A stretch of 64,000 bases of DNA from Typha latifolia (GCA_019914945.1 CM034109.1:992001-1056000), one strand, 5' to 3'. Positions 47,401 through 59,149 are shown, counted from the stretch's first letter. Program-made: numbers and translations. The notes: generated from the sequence alone by a model not told the origin.

Positions 47401-50400
47401 AATCAGTATCTGATGTCAGTTTTATTGTTTATTTACTTCACATTACTGTTCGTGATCCTTTATCCTTTTGCACTGTCTCAGCGCAACTATGATGTGTCTC
47501 TTCCGCATAACAAGATACCAGATGCTCTCTCTTTGCTAGCAAAGAAAATGGCAGTTCCTGCCTTGTCGTCTGGAGAGTTCCACCCAGAAGCTGCAATAGT
47601 CAACTATTTTGGTCCAAGTATGTAAGATATTTTCAAGTCTACTGCTTGTACTAATTTTAATACCCATAAGGCCATAACTACAAAATGTTCTTATAGTTGG
47701 TAAATCCACTATGTTTATGAGTAATCTGCTGGAATTAAGTAATACCTGTTGTTTACTTTAATTTAGTGAACCAAATGGATTCTTTTAATTTCACAGGTGA
47801 TATGCTTGGGGGTCACCTTGATGACATGGAAGTAGACTGGACTAAACCAATTGTAAGCGTAAGGTATTGTGTTCTGTTCCTCCTGTATGTTAAGCTTCTA
47901 TATTGACTATTCCGACACCTAAATGATTTTTTGTTTCTTCTTTCGTAGCCTGGGATGCAAAGCAATATTTCTCTTGGGAGGAAAGTCTAGAGATGATAGC
48001 CCGATAGCCATGTTCCTTCGCAGTGGTGACATTGTGCTAATGGCTGCGGAAGCAAGGGAATGCTTTCATGGTGAGTTTGATATCTAAGCAAAATAATTGA
48101 GTAAACTGTTGCTATATCCTGAATGAGTAGCTGTTTTGCTTGATCAAGAGTCTGAAATTATTCATTGTTTACCATACAGTGAACTCACATACTAAACTCT
48201 CCACCCTAACACAGATCTTTGTTGATGATGGTTTCACAACTAGCTAATAACTGCTTAAGATATTTATTGGTCAATTTAGATAATATTGAATTTACTGCTT
48301 CTTTGTGCCAGCACATTAAAATTGTCTATAAATCTATATGTGCTGATATATTTGGAATGTAAGTATTATTGTATCATTTTGATATCTAATGGAGTAAATG
48401 TGGATTCCACATTCTCTGGAATACTTTTTAGCCTTTTGTAGATTTCTACCTAGGGAATGCCGAAAATGATAGGGCGCCCTGTTCCTTGGGACCTCATACA
48501 TGCCTTGGAAATGAGTTCCATTACAAGCTGCTATGAGCACAAGGGATTTACTTGTTCTAAGTAGGATTTAAATTCTAGAGCGCAATGGTTATGTTTTTGA
48601 TTGAGATGTTTCACCAGAGTATACACAACTATATCCTTTAAAACTTTGGAGCTTAGAGCTTTGTTTGGGGGACAAACAACATTTCTGTGGTTTGTCCCTT
48701 GCACGTTTGGCAAGGGAAGAAATCATTATCTGGTGAGTTCCCCTTCATATCTCATTGATGGAAGCCATCATTGGTTCTTAACACCTACTTTGGTTCCTAC
48801 AATAAGTCAAGCCTCTATGTAATTTCTGAGCACTTTGGTGCATTATTGTCTGAAAATAATATAAGGTTATATGTTAAAACAAGTGCATCCAACACTTTTT
48901 TTTGAGGTTCTGAGTATTGGTGTAGAAATCAAAATTGACGGCCCAAACTAACAATGCTTCTACTGTTTAGATATCAAACTACTTAATAACATAAAATTTT
49001 ATTTCAAAATGCAGAAAATATTAACAATTTAGGAAAAAAAACTTAAAATATAAATTATTCACATATAAAGTCTTAAACTAAAAAGAAATAAAATAATCTC
49101 CAATTCTCTTAAACTATCCCTCTCTCTCTCTATGATGCTGCTCCTCTCTACTCTCTCTACTTTCTCCCTTCTCTCTTTCCCCGCCACTGTCTCTCTATTG
49201 CTGCCGCCACCGTCACCTTCTCTTGCTTGTCTTTCTCTCTTTCCCCGCTCTCTCTCTCTCTCTCTCACTCCCCCATTGTCTCTCTCCCAATCTCTCTCTC
49301 TTCTCTCTGTTGCTGTAGCAACATATAGAGAGAGGGAGAGAGAAAGGGAGAGAGAAGGAGGAAGAAAGGGAGCGAGAGAGAGGGCAGTAGAGAGAGAAAG
49401 AGAGGGTTTTCCAGAGTATACGACCTTGTCGGAGAGAGAGAGCAGAGAAGAAAAAAGAAGAAAGAAAAGGAGAAAGGAGGGCTCAACCTTGGGGACATCA
49501 ATTTAATTGATGTCCTCGGATCAGGTCCGGGTCAGATCATCCAAATCTGGACCCATTCTTTACGGATTATTTCGTCCCGAAATGCCCGAAAGCCAAAACA
49601 ACCTGATATGGGTTGGGTTTTGGCCAATCGTTCAGCAACCGACCTGAAGTGGAATTGGGATTGACCAAAACTTATATCCATGCTTTTTTGTGTTCAGTGA
49701 GTTTGATTTTCTTTACTTTTTACCATTTTCCTATTACAATATCTGTTTTGTTATGATATGGTATATCCATTGCTAATCTGGAAATCAATTGTCGGTATTA
49801 AAAGAACATAGAGTAATAAAGTTTCATATATAATTTGTTGTTTGACTGTGAAATGTGATCATGGTAAACAAAGCGGACAAATTTGAAAAGATAGATCGCA
49901 TAGCTGTAAAATTGTTAATGCAATTAAGAGGAATCAGTTAAATTAAGTTGTTATTACTTTTTACTCTTGATAGCAGGCAACTTGTTATTCTATTCTTCAT
50001 TGACCTAAAGGAAATAAGAAAGATGCCTTGCAATATGAGCAATGGTCCAATCTTCTTGACTACTCTCCACTGTTGTATGTAAAGAAAAAAATCTACCAGT
50101 AATTGTAGATTTATGTCAAGATCCTTTTTTCCTGTTACTATGTTAGATATAAAGTCATATCTCACTTGAAAGTACAAGCTAGAATAGGACATAAATTGGA
50201 AGGTCTGTGGAGTGGAATTTTGCTTCAAACTTATTTTATCTGATGTTTTCAAAGGTACTTAATAATTATGTGTTATAATTAAGATGATTTTATTTCACTA
50301 TTGGTCCTTATGGTTTTGACTCGAATAGCATGCAAAAATTGTCCATAGATGTTTTGTCACAATTAGCTTTTACCTATGTAATCATGGAGTGGAATTCTAT

Positions 50401-53400
50401 TTCTGCACTTGATATGAGCCTCCATATTGTTGCTTGGTTAATCTTCGGTTGGAGTAAGCAACTCCTGGGGTTTCCAAATTGTGTTGGCTTATCTAACTTT
50501 GACTTGCAAACTTGATCTAGATTAAGTCATGTGAATTGCTCTTAAATTTAGTACAATTTAATAACTTATTGTAATCAGTACGCATACCGTTTCTGATGAA
50601 TTTTTATGCCCCTCCTTTCATTCTTATGTATATATATATATGTAAATATTGAGAGGCATTACTGTCATAACTCATAAGCATCTATTTGTTTATAATGGCG
50701 TATAGCCTGTCCTCTAGGATGCTGACAATTTTTCTCCTTGATGCAGTTCTTCTTTTCATTCATTATATTTCTCATTTAGTCTTTTCTTATCCCTTTTTCC
50801 CTCTTGTCTCCAGAAGTATAGAACCATGATGTCTTTGAGTTTTCTGATTGTGTCTCCATTTTATGGTTTTATTTTCTTCCTCAAAACTTTGTTAATTACT
50901 CTCCATATTCTTGTCATCTTACTTATGGTAAGTGTTGCACTGTGGTGTAGTTTCTATGTCGTTCATCTGTTGCTATCATTTGCAATTTGCAAAGTTGAGT
51001 TTATAGCATCATGAGATTGCTTATACTGTTTCCTTGATTATAACAAAAATAGGAACATTTATAAGAATCGTATATTAATCTTTATGGAAATCCTTTGATG
51101 CAGGTATATTTTGTCTTCAACTATCATTTGTTCTTACTATGGAGTAATCCTATATAATCTTTCTTTTTTTCTTTTGATGCCTACTAGGGTATTAGTCTGG
51201 TAGCCTCTTAGATAGATTTTCGCAAATCTTGATTCTACCAAGGTTTGTCGGATTGGCCAGACCCAATCCCGATCCATGGCCGATCCCAGTCAAATGATTG
51301 GAATCAGCCAGGATCGGCCGATTTTGATCAAACTGGGCCAGATCCATTATGGATCTGACTCGAATCCAACTCCGAGACATCAATTATTGATGTTCCCGAG
51401 CTCTTTCCTTTTTTCTCTTTACTCTTTTCTTCTCACTCTCTCTCTTTCACTTCTTTCTTCTTTTATTCTCACTCTCACTTTCTAACGGAGAGATCTAGCT
51501 CCAACGAACTTTGACGAACTCCGGCGATGCAAATCTCACTCCAACGAACTCTAACGAACTATGGTTCATCAAGTATTCATTGTTTAGAACAATCACATGA
51601 TCCATATGCTAATTATTATCCTCCTCAGTATCCTCAGACACAAGATCTACATATTGATTATTATTCTCCTTTGGAGCACCAGATCTTAGACATCATTATT
51701 TTCAAACTTATTGTGATTATGATGACGACCACAGAGATTTATGAGAGCCAACTCGGTATTCATCGACGTTTGACTTTTGAGTAAGTTAGTACTTTTGTTT
51801 AATTTTTAAGGCTCACATGTGAATAATTATTTTTTTTTGTCATGTTTTATAAATTTTTAGAAATTTTTCTGTATTTTTAAATAATATTTAAAATTTATGT
51901 AATTAAAAAAATTCGATCCGATCCACGCGACAGATACGACCGATCCGGTTGATATTTATCGTTTTCTCGGAAGGCTGATCCCGATCCCGATCCCGATCCC
52001 GATTTTTCGAACCTTGGATTCTATAGCCTCATAGTATTCAATAATTCCATACATGATTTTTCAAGTTGATTATTTGTTTGATTAATTGTCTATTCATTAT
52101 ATTGTCTTTCTATAGTGAGTAGTGTTGGATGATCCCAGAAAGTTTTACCTTGGATGGTTTGGTGATTTGTTGACGGTCCTGGATTTCAGTTTTTTTTGGT
52201 TATGAGGATATGCATAACATTTTTCTTGAAACTTGTAATCATGGTTAAGGTAGAGAAGATTTGTCGAGCAAACAATTCTCTGTTATCTTTTGCTACCATG
52301 TTGACGCTTTATATATTCATTTCACATGTTTGAAACTTCTCTTTAGGGTCAAAGTCATGGTTTGAAATCTCAGCCAAAATATATCTATTTTGGCTGAAAT
52401 GGATCGGGATCGGCTCAATCCCAAAAATCAGGTGATATGGATCGGGTGCACACAGTAGTTACTGGCTGAAACTTGTTAGTTTCAGTCGAAACAGATCGCA
52501 TTTCACACAAAGTGGGCGAAATGAAGCTATTGTGAATTGTTTAACCTGGATCTGACCCGATTAACTTAAAAATTAAAATGCCTCGTGATGGAGTATGCTT
52601 TTGAGTTGGAGACTACCTTTTTTTTGCTTTCCTAACCGTGACCTAGCCCTATTAAAACCCACCTGTGGCCTTCTCTCCTTTTTTATTCTCTTCCTCTCCA
52701 GTGGTCTCTCTCTCTCTCTCTCTATTTTCTTCTTTTTCTTCCCCACAATCTCTATAGTTTGTGCGCTCATCTCCTCTTTTGATTTTTGCTCTTTTTTAGT
52801 TTTTTTGTCTTTTTGCTGCTCTAGAGTAAAGTGGAGAGAGGAAAGGAAGTGGGGATTGGGGAACTGCTCCTTCTCTTCCAAAACAATGTTTCCTTGTTGT
52901 CATAGTTGGTTACTTTTATAATGCAAATACAAATTGTGTGTAGGCATGTATTTATCTTACATGGGTGTTTTCTTACTTCCTATCCCACTAGTAGTGATTA
53001 TTTGATTTATTTCTACATAAAATGTGAGTGCTAGATTTTTCTTATGACTTCTCTTAATTTATAGGGAAAATTACATTGTACCTCCCTGTGGTTAATTGTA
53101 AATTCATTTTATCCCTATGATTTTATTTGTGTCAATTTATTCCCTTGTAGCTTAGATTAAATTGTAACTGCCACTTTTTTTTCAACATATTTTATCAAAC
53201 TATATGTTGATGTCGAATTTGATGATCATTTTCTAAGACAAAGTTAGAGAATTGAATAAGCTTTCATAGCATTTGAAATAATATCGATAGAATTTATGAT
53301 AATAAGATATAACAAATATATTGAACAAATATATTTTTTTATTATATCTTTGTCATTTGGATTTTAATTGATATTATTTTTAAATGCATTGGAAAGCTTA

Positions 53401-55274
53401 TCCAATTCCCCACAACTTTATTTCTAATAAGTATCTTTAAATTCAACTTATGATATTTTTAATATGATGAAAAAAATAAGAATTTCAGTTTAGATATAAT
53501 CATATGGGGGTAAGTGACATAAATAAAACTATAGAAGGTGAAGTAAATTTAGACTTAATCAGAGGGGCGGGGGGGAGTGTGGTTAGATATAAATACCTAA
53601 TTTCTATCATTTTTAGAATTTTTTGATTGTTTCCTTAAATTTCTTGCATTTTTTAGAATTTTCTATTTTCTTATATTTATTATTAACCGAAAGAAAAAAA
53701 AATGAAACTATGAAACCAACTTAAACTCTGAAAGGTTTCGTTTTCTTTGGTGCCAAAACTAATCGAAACTTCTAGAATCATCATGTGAGAATTTTGTAAT
53801 GGTATGCAAGGTCTTATATTATTTTTTGAACATTGAACATTTTCTCAGTTCGGGCATGCTACCTTTTTCTCTTTGTATTTTTAAAATTTTTCTTTTGTTT
53901 TCTTTTTTGTTTGATTTTATATTTGACTGTGATCAGCTTTTTCTAATGTTGTGTCCGTACTATTTGTGAGATAGTGACGGGCGCTTCACATTTAGGTATC
54001 ATTCTTTGAAACTTGATTTTCCTTATTTTCTAAAAGAATAACAGCCAAGCCTTTAATCTAGTGAGCTATATTATTGTCCTAGAAGCAGGTCATATATATT
54101 TTTATTTCTGAGCAATTTGATTGTTAAACTATATCTGATATTTTCTTGGTGCTAACTGTTAGGACTTGCAAGTTTGCAAGTTCATCCATATTATTCATTT
54201 GGTCTTAGATATTTAAAAAGGTATGCAAAATCAACAGAGCGTTATCTCTCAAAGTAGCAAATGCAGTAAAATAGAGAAGTAAATTGCATCTTGCATTACT
54301 ATAACAAAGTGCGAATGACCTTTTTCCAAAGTTGTGTAGAAGTTCTGATATGAGGCCAGATCCAAACTTGCTCATATATAAGGCATTTATAGTTTGTACA
54401 GAAATATGCATTAAATAGTAGCACATTAGCACTGTATGACAATTTATTACCTTGTTTGCTTCTGTGTGCATCAAATTCAGAACTCGTTTGACATCTTCAG
54501 GATGTCACTTTAAACAGGCTATTTAGTGTTGAAAATAAATTGATAAGATTTCGTCCCATTGAATCTAGAAAATCTTATTTTAAAATTTGTTTGACATCTA
54601 TGACTTTCACTATCTATTGGGAAATGGTAATCCATATTATACCTGCCATGGTTTGAATATCTGGAATTACCTGACAACTAATATCTGTCATGATCACGTC
54701 GAATAGGCTGGGGCAGAGGGAGATACTAGTCTCTTTGGCACAGGTTTCTGGACAGCTAGCTTTGTTTCTGTCTCATGGTTGTAGTCCTTTTACTCTGTTT
54801 ATCTGTGCATTGAATTCAGCACTTATTTGACATCTTCATGATGTTACTGCAGACTATTTTACTGCATAAAATTTGTTTTACATCTACCACAATTACTGTG
54901 TGTTGGAGAGTAGAATAATAGTGCTGTTAGAACATCATTTATGGTGCTTTACATTCCATCTTGTAGCAGCCATGAGCTGAACATCTGGAATTAGTGCACG
55001 ACCAACTTGTGCTTTGTGATCACCTGGAATAGTCTGAGGCAGAGAGAGATACTATAGTCTCTTTGGGGCAGGCTTTCTGGACAGCTAGTTTACTCAAGTC
55101 CATTTAACTATCTCATTGGCTTCTTAATTTGCAGGTGTGCCACGAATCTTCACAGACAATGACCATGCAGATATTTCAGCAGTTCTATCACAGTTTTCAA
55201 GTGAGGATGATTGCTTCTATGCAGATTACATTAGAAGTTCAAGGATAAACATCAACATCAGACAGGTCAACTAG
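44410..55274 (+). CDS. ALKBH1: ALKBH1-type Fe(II)/2-oxoglutarate dioxygenase
   Basis: Seven exons (44,410-44,510; 44,609-44,766; 45,321-45,676; 47,482-47,617; 47,797-47,863; 47,949-48,070; 55,135-55,274), all GT-AG, join in frame to 359 residues. The N-terminus MYGAE...RTAFRRAEKQYKLY, the NRTNLTAIYGP block and RWSTLGLQFDW fit plant ALKBH1. The catalytic double-stranded beta-helix has the iron ligands His257 and Asp259 (GGHLDD) and His313 (CFHGVPR), plus the 2-oxoglutarate arginines Arg350 and Arg356 in RININIR. Family members oxidatively remove methyl groups from nucleic acids (tRNA m1A, and DNA 6mA in some reports); the substrate here is not determinable. Intron 6 is ~7.1 kb and full of repeats. 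The last exon ends 262 bp from a convergent minus-strand gene. The first ATG in frame is used and matches family N-termini. Confidence 0.95.
49110..49690 (-). mobile_element. Decayed inverted copy of the CAAGGTT-ended hAT-like family
   Basis: A CT/GA-rich tract (49,110-49,485) is followed by the small palindrome GACATCAATTTAATTGATGTC (about 49,495-49,515) and GATC-rich sequence. The order is reversed relative to 51,239-52,016, where the GATC-rich part comes first, then a similar palindrome, then the CT-rich part. The ends are decayed (GACCAAAACTT near 49,662). Confidence 0.45.
51231..52024. mobile_element. hAT-like element with CAAGGTTTG ends and 8-bp duplication
   Basis: The element runs 51,239-52,016. 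It starts CAAGGTTTG and ends CGAACCTTG, giving inverted termini with one mismatch in nine. It is flanked by GATTCTAC (51,231-51,238) and GATTCTAT (52,017-52,024), an 8-bp duplication with one mismatch, as in hAT elements. The interior holds GATC-rich DNA, a palindrome ACATCAATTATTGATGT, a CT-rich tract and an 85-codon Tyr/Pro/Gln-rich open frame (51,527-51,784). That frame could be the tail of a former transposase, but no catalytic motif is present. Confidence 0.65.
53064..53588. mobile_element. Fold-back (MITE-like) element in ALKBH1 intron 6
   Basis: The left arm (about 53,064-53,150) and right arm (about 53,505-53,588) are imperfect reverse complements over ~75 bp. TTAATTGTAAATTCATTTTA pairs with the block around AAGTAAATTTAGACTTAA, and ATTTTATTTGTGTCA with TGACATAAATAAAA. 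The interior is noncoding. Confidence 0.55.
54461..55100. repeat. ~330 bp diverged tandem duplication in ALKBH1 intron 6
   Basis: Copy 1 (54,461-54,765) and copy 2 (about 54,802-55,095) share TCTGTG...GAATTCAG, TTTGACATCTTCA, CTGGAATTA, a GGCAGAG..GAGATACTA block and TTTCTGGACAGCTAG in the same order. Confidence 0.65.
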
Positions 55275-55535
55275 TATATCACTTCCATCAACAAACCCAG
55301 CACGGGGCTATATTTGTGCAAAGCAAATTCTTGGGCTTCAATTTTAGCTTGAGATGCGTGGTTTTTGTTAAAGTTTGATGGAAGGAAGGAATCAAGAGGA
55401 GGCTATATTTTCTCAAGGATTCAAGCAAATGCTTTGCATTCAGAATATGAACTCCAAAGAATAACATCTAAAAACAATGCGATTGCAATTATAAGCTGCA
55501 AGTATAATTGCCATAGCAGAACTATTCAGTTTCTA

Positions 55536-55991
55536 CTATGGAAAAAACCTTTTCATGCAGGTGTGGCAAGTAATCTCCAAGGAGTTGGAACTGATTCTTC
55601 TTGTGGCCATCTCTTTCATCCTCTCCACCTTCTCCACTTCCTCTCGTGCTTTCTTCCATAACAATCTAGCTTGCGCAAACTCCTTTTCAGCTAGTTCCAG
55701 CTCCCTCCTCGTCATCTCCCTCACTCTCTCAGCATAAGCCTTCTCCACAGCAGCTACTCTTATTTGCTCGGCAGTTTGCTGTTTCAGTACTTGCAGATTT
55801 CTTGCACTTGTCTCGGATTTCCCTTTGGATGGTGGTCGGTGTGATCCTATACTCATCGACAGATCCAGATCAAGGTAGGGATGATCAGAAGGATTGGTTG
55901 CCGCTGCTGCAAGTTCAGGTATGCTGCTGTGAAGATGACTTTGAGGTGTGGGAAGGAGTAACTGGAGTGCGCTCTCGCCCTGCTTCTCCAT
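55536..55991 (-). CDS. SGR5/IDD15-like C-terminal domain protein without zinc fingers
   Basis: This single-exon gene encodes 151 residues. An N-terminal low-complexity part (1-40) precedes LDLDLSMSIG (residues ~40-49). A long charged helix (~70-130) follows with AAEQIRVAAVEKAYAERVREMTRRELELAEKEF-type heptads (likely coiled coil), and a C-terminal SNSLEITCHTCMKRFF. This order matches the C-terminal half of plant SHOOT GRAVITROPISM 5/INDETERMINATE-DOMAIN 15-type factors, but the four N-terminal zinc fingers are absent and none is found upstream within 5 kb. It may therefore act as a dimerisation partner or competitor of full-length factors, as known for a truncated IDD14 isoform; this is inference. 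A TATA-type box lies 55 bp upstream. It converges on ALKBH1 with 261 bp between the stops. Confidence 0.8.
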   Translation of the reverse strand: MEKQGESALQLLLPTPQSHLHSSIPELAAAATNPSDHPYLDLDLSMSIGSHRPPSKGKSETSARNLQVLKQQTAEQIRVAAVEKAYAERVREMTRRELELAEKEFAQARLLWKKAREEVEKVERMKEMATRRISSNSLEITCHTCMKRFFP

Positions 55992-56045
55992 AGAAATGAG
56001 AAACTTAGAATGAAGATAGAACTGTGGGTTGTGGTAGTGTGGGGG

Positions 56046-56054
56046 CTTTATATA
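56046..56054 (-). promoter_or_regulatory. TATA box of the SGR5-like gene
   Basis: TATATAAAG on the minus strand lies ~55 bp before the ATG at 55,991, allowing a short (~25 bp) leader. Confidence 0.6.
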
Positions 56055-56099
56055 CTGTTTACCAGTTGCTAATTTACTAGCATACCCATGTTATCTGCC

Positions 56100-56754
56100 A
56101 GTCCTTTGGAATTCTGACATATAGGTAAATCTTTGTCAGCATTACTAGCATACCTGTTGATTTGGATGATTTATCCAACATTTTAGGACCTGCTCTTTGT
56201 GAGATTTAATGCTTTTTTATTTTTCAAGCAAATCTTTTGAGCAGCCTCATTTGAAAAATTTGCACAACATCAACTCAAGCACTGGAAACCTTTTTCTTTT
56301 TTTTGCTCCAGTAGTACAAAATGGTATCTTTGTTCGAAACTTTTATGGACTTTGGAGCCCTGCCGGCCAAATCGGTTAGTAGGGCATGTAGATGAAAGTG
56401 TTCTTTCGTGCTTTTCTTTCCATGTTCCATGTCTGACCCTTTACAGAGTGGTAAAGGGCATGGGTGCAATTATTGCCTTGTTACATGTGTGAATTGGACC
56501 TTAAAGAACCTTAGCACTTATCATCAAACTTCATTCAAGCTATCTGTTTTTATTCTGAGGTTTCTTACTTTTGGTTGTGATAAATGACCCCATAAGATAC
56601 ATTTCGGGTTTAGGGTTTGGGTTATTTGCTGGGATAATTAGATTTTTCGATGCCCTTTTCTGAGGTAATATATCTTGCCTTTTCATTGAGTGTCTCATTT
56701 GTTTTATTATACTGTAGGTTTAGATTATACCATATATATACATTTTTTTATTAT
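56100..56754. other. Upstream region of the SGR5-like gene
   Basis: AT-rich noncoding DNA, searched for the zinc-finger exons of an IDD protein without result. Confidence 0.5.
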
Positions 56755-57035
56755 TCATGAGTTATAGGCTAAATATGGGTTAGACAAAGTATCAACCCTT
56801 CCTAGATATAGAGTCACTTAGATTTCACAAAGCTTTTAGCTGCTTAATTTAGACTTCAAGTTATATACGTCGTCGAACAATTGCTCTAAATTAAACGCCG
56901 TCAGAGACCTCGTGCAAAGCTATCAAACTATTAAATAATTTTTTATAATATTATTTTGGCTTAGAGTTGAACTCATGACTTTTATGATAATGAGGAAAGT
57001 ACTTACCAACTCTAGTAGAGTTGGTTGATGAGATT
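56755..57035 (+). repeat. Dispersed repeat family R1, copy 4
   Basis: It aligns with the copies near 7 kb: ATAGGCTAAATATGGGTTAGA, GAGTCACTTAGATT, TAGACTTCAAG, TAAACGCCGTCAG and AGAGTTGAACTCATGA appear in the same order. It ends with the palindrome CCAACTCTAGTAGAGTTGG at about 57,006-57,024, in the same relative place as the palindrome of copy 2. Confidence 0.6.
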
Positions 57036-58535
57036 ATACCATGTTTATTATGGCACCTTATCGGATCTGCTGCTATGTTCATATCAAACAGATAATTTTA
57101 CCTACTGAACTCTCTATTTCTTATTCATTTTGTATCTGGAAAAAGGAACTGTTTTCTGGAAAAGATGCCTACGGACAAGATTCCGCCACTCCCTCTTTAT
57201 CTTATCTTTATCCAGTCTACTGTCATTTCTTGTTTAACTTATCAAAAAGCATTCATAGTGTTACAGGGAATGGCTTTATTTTTGTTTTTCGTTTTACGTA
57301 AGCTATAATATGATGAGCAGATTAATTTCATATACCGGAGCATTTCTGGAAGATAACAGATCAACTGGTCCAGTTCATGATAAATTTATCATGAGGATCT
57401 CAGAAGATAATTGAAGCTTGGCATGCAAATGGAAAATTTGTTATGCAATCAGAGGACAAAAAGGTTGTTTTAGGGTAAATCACCTTTCATGGTTAGCAGG
57501 GAGGTAGGTACATCCACAGCATCTTGAAATTGGAAAAATAGAAAAGCACCAAGAAATTTATCGATTGCTGGGCCATCTACACAAAGAACCAAATTTGTTT
57601 TTTGTTTTGATGGATCATCTATTTTTTTCATTTTACTTTGCAGATAAAACCAAATCCAGTTTTACTTATTATATTTATGAATTCCATATTAATTGATCTC
57701 AGGTGAAAAATCCTGTCACACAGGGTAAAGTAGAAAATTATTTACGACAAAAAGATACATATGTTTAATATATTTGTTATCTGAGATTCGATCGGTATTA
57801 ATATAGATGCATCCAAACTTTATTCAATCATACTATGTAATCATAAGAGGATAAAATGATGAATTATACTATAAAAATGAATCTCTGTCTAAAATGCAGA
57901 GGGTAAATATACCTGGAAAATAAAAAGTTTTGTGAGTTTTAAGGTGACGACGTTGCAAAATCAAAAGTTGTTTTGATTTTCAGTGCAATGAGCCTTGAAA
58001 TTCTTACCACCCTTTACACTTATTCCCACACAAAAACAGTGATTTCAGTTTTTGTCAGAGAACATTACATAGTGGAAACAAAAGATGAGGTGACTCTAAT
58101 TCACCACTGCACTGCACTGCACTGCACTGCAACACAACTCCAGAAAGGAATCATCACATCACACCTACAATAGTAAAGCTGCCTCTTATCTCAACTCCAA
58201 ACTCCCAACTCCATCTCCAACTCCAACCTCAAATTGCTTGGTTTGAGAAACAGAGCTAAGGGAGCAGAAGAGGACATGAAGCATGTGTGAGGAAATGAAT
58301 TGTATCCCACCATCTGGCCCAGCTTTTTGGCTGATGCCATCCTCAAAAGTCCTTAATGTGGGTTGTGAAAAATGTCACCTCTTTTGGTCAATAATACATA
58401 CATCATGGATGGCCTCCCACTCATTAGAAAACAAAAGCATCAGTAAATGGAAATCCTGGTGCTCCATTGCACCTCAATTCTCTACAGGGGCTTAGAGATC
58501 ACAGTATCAGGTTGTAGTTGCAGAATGGTCAGGAC
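57036..58535. other. Noncoding region with a pentanucleotide repeat
   Basis: AT-rich sequence; short open frames here lack domains. (ACTGC)5 lies at 58,106-58,130. Confidence 0.45.
58106..58130. repeat. (ACTGC)5 microsatellite
   Basis: Five perfect copies of ACTGC. Confidence 0.95.
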
Positions 58536-58670
58536 GATCAATCGTGCTCAGATGGTTAAAAAGGCTCATGTTTTATAAATATTTTAGAGTTCAAATCTCA
58601 GCGGCACTTTAAATTATGACACTATTAGAATTTCACTTCTCTCTCGAGAAAGAACAGGTGTAGTTACAGA
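58536..58670 (+). repeat. SINE-like tRNA-derived sequence
   Basis: GTGCTCAGATGG (58,544-58,555) resembles an A box and GAGTTCAAATC (58,587-58,597) a B box, with the ~32 bp spacing expected of a tRNA-derived pol III promoter. The acceptor stem does not fold as a real tRNA. It is probably a decayed SINE. Confidence 0.4.
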
Positions 58671-59149
58671 ATGAATGGCCTGATTGCGATCGCGAGGATG
58701 GCCGGTCAATGTTGCTGATCAAGAACTCAAATCCATCTTGAATGATCCTACTATCAAGTGGATCTCATGGTGAGGTATTATAGCTCATAGCAGGGAAAGC
58801 ACATAGACTATCTTTGGGCTGAAAAAGAATTTATTCAACCTCAGGATGTTCACTTGGATAATTTTTTCTTCTTTTTATATATCTGTCAAATATAAAATAC
58901 AAAAAATTATTTATTCTTTTCTAACGAATTAAAATTTTAAAATAGTTAATGAGTATATATAGTATCAAAGTCAGAGATTATGAGTTTAAATTCTATGATA
59001 AGGCTTAGAGAATGTGGCTTATAGTATGCAATACAAAAGAAATACTTAGACAATTTTTATTCTTCTTAGATATTTGTCAACAAATCATTCACCATTCACA
59101 GTCATCATCAGATGAGTATATATATATATAAAGCACACTTCAAACCATG

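Larger units (their letters stand above)
48071..55134 (+). other. Seven-kilobase intron 6 of ALKBH1
   Basis: This intron separates the distal-His exon from the last exon. It carries a CT/GA-rich block (49,110-49,490), two oppositely oriented copies of a CAAGGTT-ended family, a fold-back element and a ~330-bp tandem duplication, all listed separately. I found no nested gene. Confidence 0.85.

Noticed and set aside
49132..49506. 124-codon frame over the CT/GA tract, Ser/Leu-rich then Arg/Glu-rich
   Set aside because: It is a translation of simple CT and GA repeats.
51527..51784. 85-codon Tyr/Pro/Gln-rich frame inside the hAT-like element, as an independent gene
   Set aside because: It lies within a mobile element inside an intron, has no catalytic motif and is at best a decayed transposase tail.
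58283..58495. 70-codon plus-strand frame and a short minus-strand frame over the same DNA
   Set aside because: Neither shows a domain, and both lack support for a start.
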